Positions 63,194 to 64,000 of a DNA stretch of 64,000 nucleotides are shown here, in pieces. Position 1 is the first letter of the stretch. Every line of letters begins with the position of its first letter. This DNA is from Maribacter sp. (GTDB lineage Bacteria > Bacteroidota > Bacteroidia > Flavobacteriales > Flavobacteriaceae), in assembly GCA_002749285.1 (NCBI GenBank), contig PDPR01000008.1:124001-188000 (forward strand), written 5' to 3'. The notes beneath the pieces are model-generated. The model searched no databases. It was not told the origin of the DNA and worked only from the letters and a program-made list of their open reading frames with translations. Made by a program: the position numbers and the translations under genes.

Positions 63194-63291
63194 GGGTAAA
63201 GTGCTTGGTTTTGGTTAGAAAAAGTAAAGATACTTATTCATGGGGGAGTTTAAAAGGTTTGAAAAACAATGTTTGCATATTCTTTTCAACA

Positions 63292-63861
63292 CTATTCCAG
63301 GGGGTTGAGTTTCCCAAGGGTCATTCTTGCCCTTGCTCTATAGGCGGGACTACCCGAGGTATAGTTGAGCTCCAAGACCATTTTCAATTCGGGGTGGATC
63401 CAATCAAAAGTACGGCCCAAAAGCAATAATGAGGTCATGGAATATGCCTTTGCGGCAACTTTGTGTTTTCCAATAAGCCAATCAAAACAGGCACTGGCCA
63501 TAAGTTCGAGGTGCTTATGGGTCAATACGGCTTTTACTTTGTTCGTTTTTTTTGAATAATAGGCCTTTATCAAGATCTCGCATATCTTGGCCATGGGGCG
63601 AACCGAGGAATCCAGGGTCAGGGTATGCAAATTCCGTGTAAGGGCATCGATATAAGGCAGGATAAGGTTTAGGTCTTGTTTGGCAACAAATTCCATAATC
63701 CAACAGGCTTTGTTGGAAATGGAGTCTTTCCCCCTAAAAGCTATCTGGACCAATGGCCCCATCAATTCAGGTGTCTTTAAGATCAAACCGGACATTTGTA
63801 TGCGTTTCTCCCTTGTTGCATTTACATAGTCCAAAGCTTTGGCCAGTTCTTCTTGAGTCAC
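63292..63861 (-). CDS. HEAT-like helical repeat protein next to purB, 189 aa
   Basis: All-helical protein with repeat-like segments (MGPLVQIAFRGKDSISNKACWIMEFVAK, VRPMAKICEILIKAYY, VAAKAYSMTSLLLLGRTFDWIHPELK). The pattern suggests about four HEAT-type helix pairs. In related genomes this gene sits next to purB and has often been labelled adenylosuccinate lyase by mistake; it has no lyase motif. The function is unknown. It is divergent from a short ORF at the window end. Confidence 0.75.
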   Translation of the reverse strand: MTQEELAKALDYVNATREKRIQMSGLILKTPELMGPLVQIAFRGKDSISNKACWIMEFVAKQDLNLILPYIDALTRNLHTLTLDSSVRPMAKICEILIKAYYSKKTNKVKAVLTHKHLELMASACFDWLIGKHKVAAKAYSMTSLLLLGRTFDWIHPELKMVLELNYTSGSPAYRARARMTLGKLNPLE

Positions 63862-63869
63862 GGTTTTCT

Positions 63870-63877
63870 TATTTTTG
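63870..63877 (+). promoter_or_regulatory. -7 promoter box of the short terminal ORF
   Basis: TATTTTTG matches TAnnTTTG, 18 bases before the ATG at 63895. Confidence 0.45.
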
Positions 63878-63894
63878 GTTAAATGTGCGCCCCA

Positions 63895-63975
63895 ATGAAA
63901 ATAATAATAGGAGCAACACTACTATTGGTACTACTTCCCATGCAATTTTACCGCCCTGTAAAGAATTTCCCCTAA
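63895..63975 (+). CDS. Short ORF, 26 aa, possibly the truncated start of a membrane protein
   Basis: MKIIIGATLLLVLLPMQFYR then PVKNFP and a TAA at 63973. The hydrophobic start plus QFYRPVKN resembles the beginning of flavobacterial haem-binding-domain proteins (a short TM followed by a Q-F-x-x-P-x-K-N motif), which normally run on for over 100 residues. Beyond the stop, the frame stays open to the end of the window. So this may be a pseudogene start or a sequencing error; the window ends too soon to decide. Confidence 0.4.
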   Translation: MKIIIGATLLLVLLPMQFYRPVKNFP

Positions 63976-64000
63976 GGAAACCATACGGTGTATTTCGGGG

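Overview
The window comes from a Bacteroidota chromosome, most likely a marine member of the Flavobacteriaceae. The evidence is the gene families (RpoD without region 1.1, DUF4252, DUF4199, DUF6155, SusD-independent TonB receptor with surface lipoprotein, CarB without a C-terminal MGS domain), the moderate-to-low GC content, the near absence of Shine-Dalgarno sequences, the many lipoproteins with a Cys lipobox, and several TAnnTTTG promoter boxes (rpmH also has a -33 TTTG exactly 19 bases upstream). I see no rRNA, tRNA, CRISPR array or intact mobile element.

Layout. 1-290: two tandem, mutually similar small peptides ending at a terminator. 310-6712: sigma-70, DUF6155, SF2 helicase, glycosyltransferase, a small secreted protein, and menB. 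7064-15152: an accessory stretch with a serine hydrolase, a three-gene cell-wall cluster (3D-domain lipoprotein, amidase, M14 peptidase), a beta-barrel protein, a truncated protease-like gene, a lipoprotein, a decayed serine recombinase and a VWA lipoprotein. 15452-23402: fatty-acid beta-oxidation (acyl-CoA ligase, MarR regulator, FadB-like, thiolase, acyl-CoA dehydrogenase) with a palindromic operator candidate over the marR promoter. 23951-31230: GHL10-like lipoprotein, purL, RsmB-type methyltransferase, Ycf48-like lipoprotein. 31284-38193: a minus-strand run of DUF4199, GT2, phosphosugar mutase, ABC exporter, ECF sigma, membrane anti-sigma candidate and Spy-like protein. 38359-47689: rpmE2, GlmU-like protein, mtaB, a small GNAT protein, an alpha/beta hydrolase, a lytic transglycosylase, a TPR membrane protein, rpmH, carB.

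47690-56761 is the most interesting part. It starts with two adjacent pseudogenes joined by a deletion (a small membrane protein and a hotdog acyl-CoA thioesterase) downstream of rmuC. Then comes a complete vitamin B12 locus: the ABC importer BtuFCD on the minus strand, and divergently a 38-residue membrane peptide, a cobalamin riboswitch, a BtuB-like TonB receptor and a beta-propeller lipoprotein with an added Calx-beta domain that occupies the place of BtuG. 56840-61727 has an S41 peptidase, an ECF sigma / anti-sigma / double DUF4252 operon and an MscS channel. The window ends with purB, its HEAT-like neighbour and the start of a short ORF.

Two non-coding structures stand out: a ~105-bp dispersed repeat present twice (5592 and 37568) and a 160-bp element bounded by 23-bp inverted repeats between rpmH and carB.
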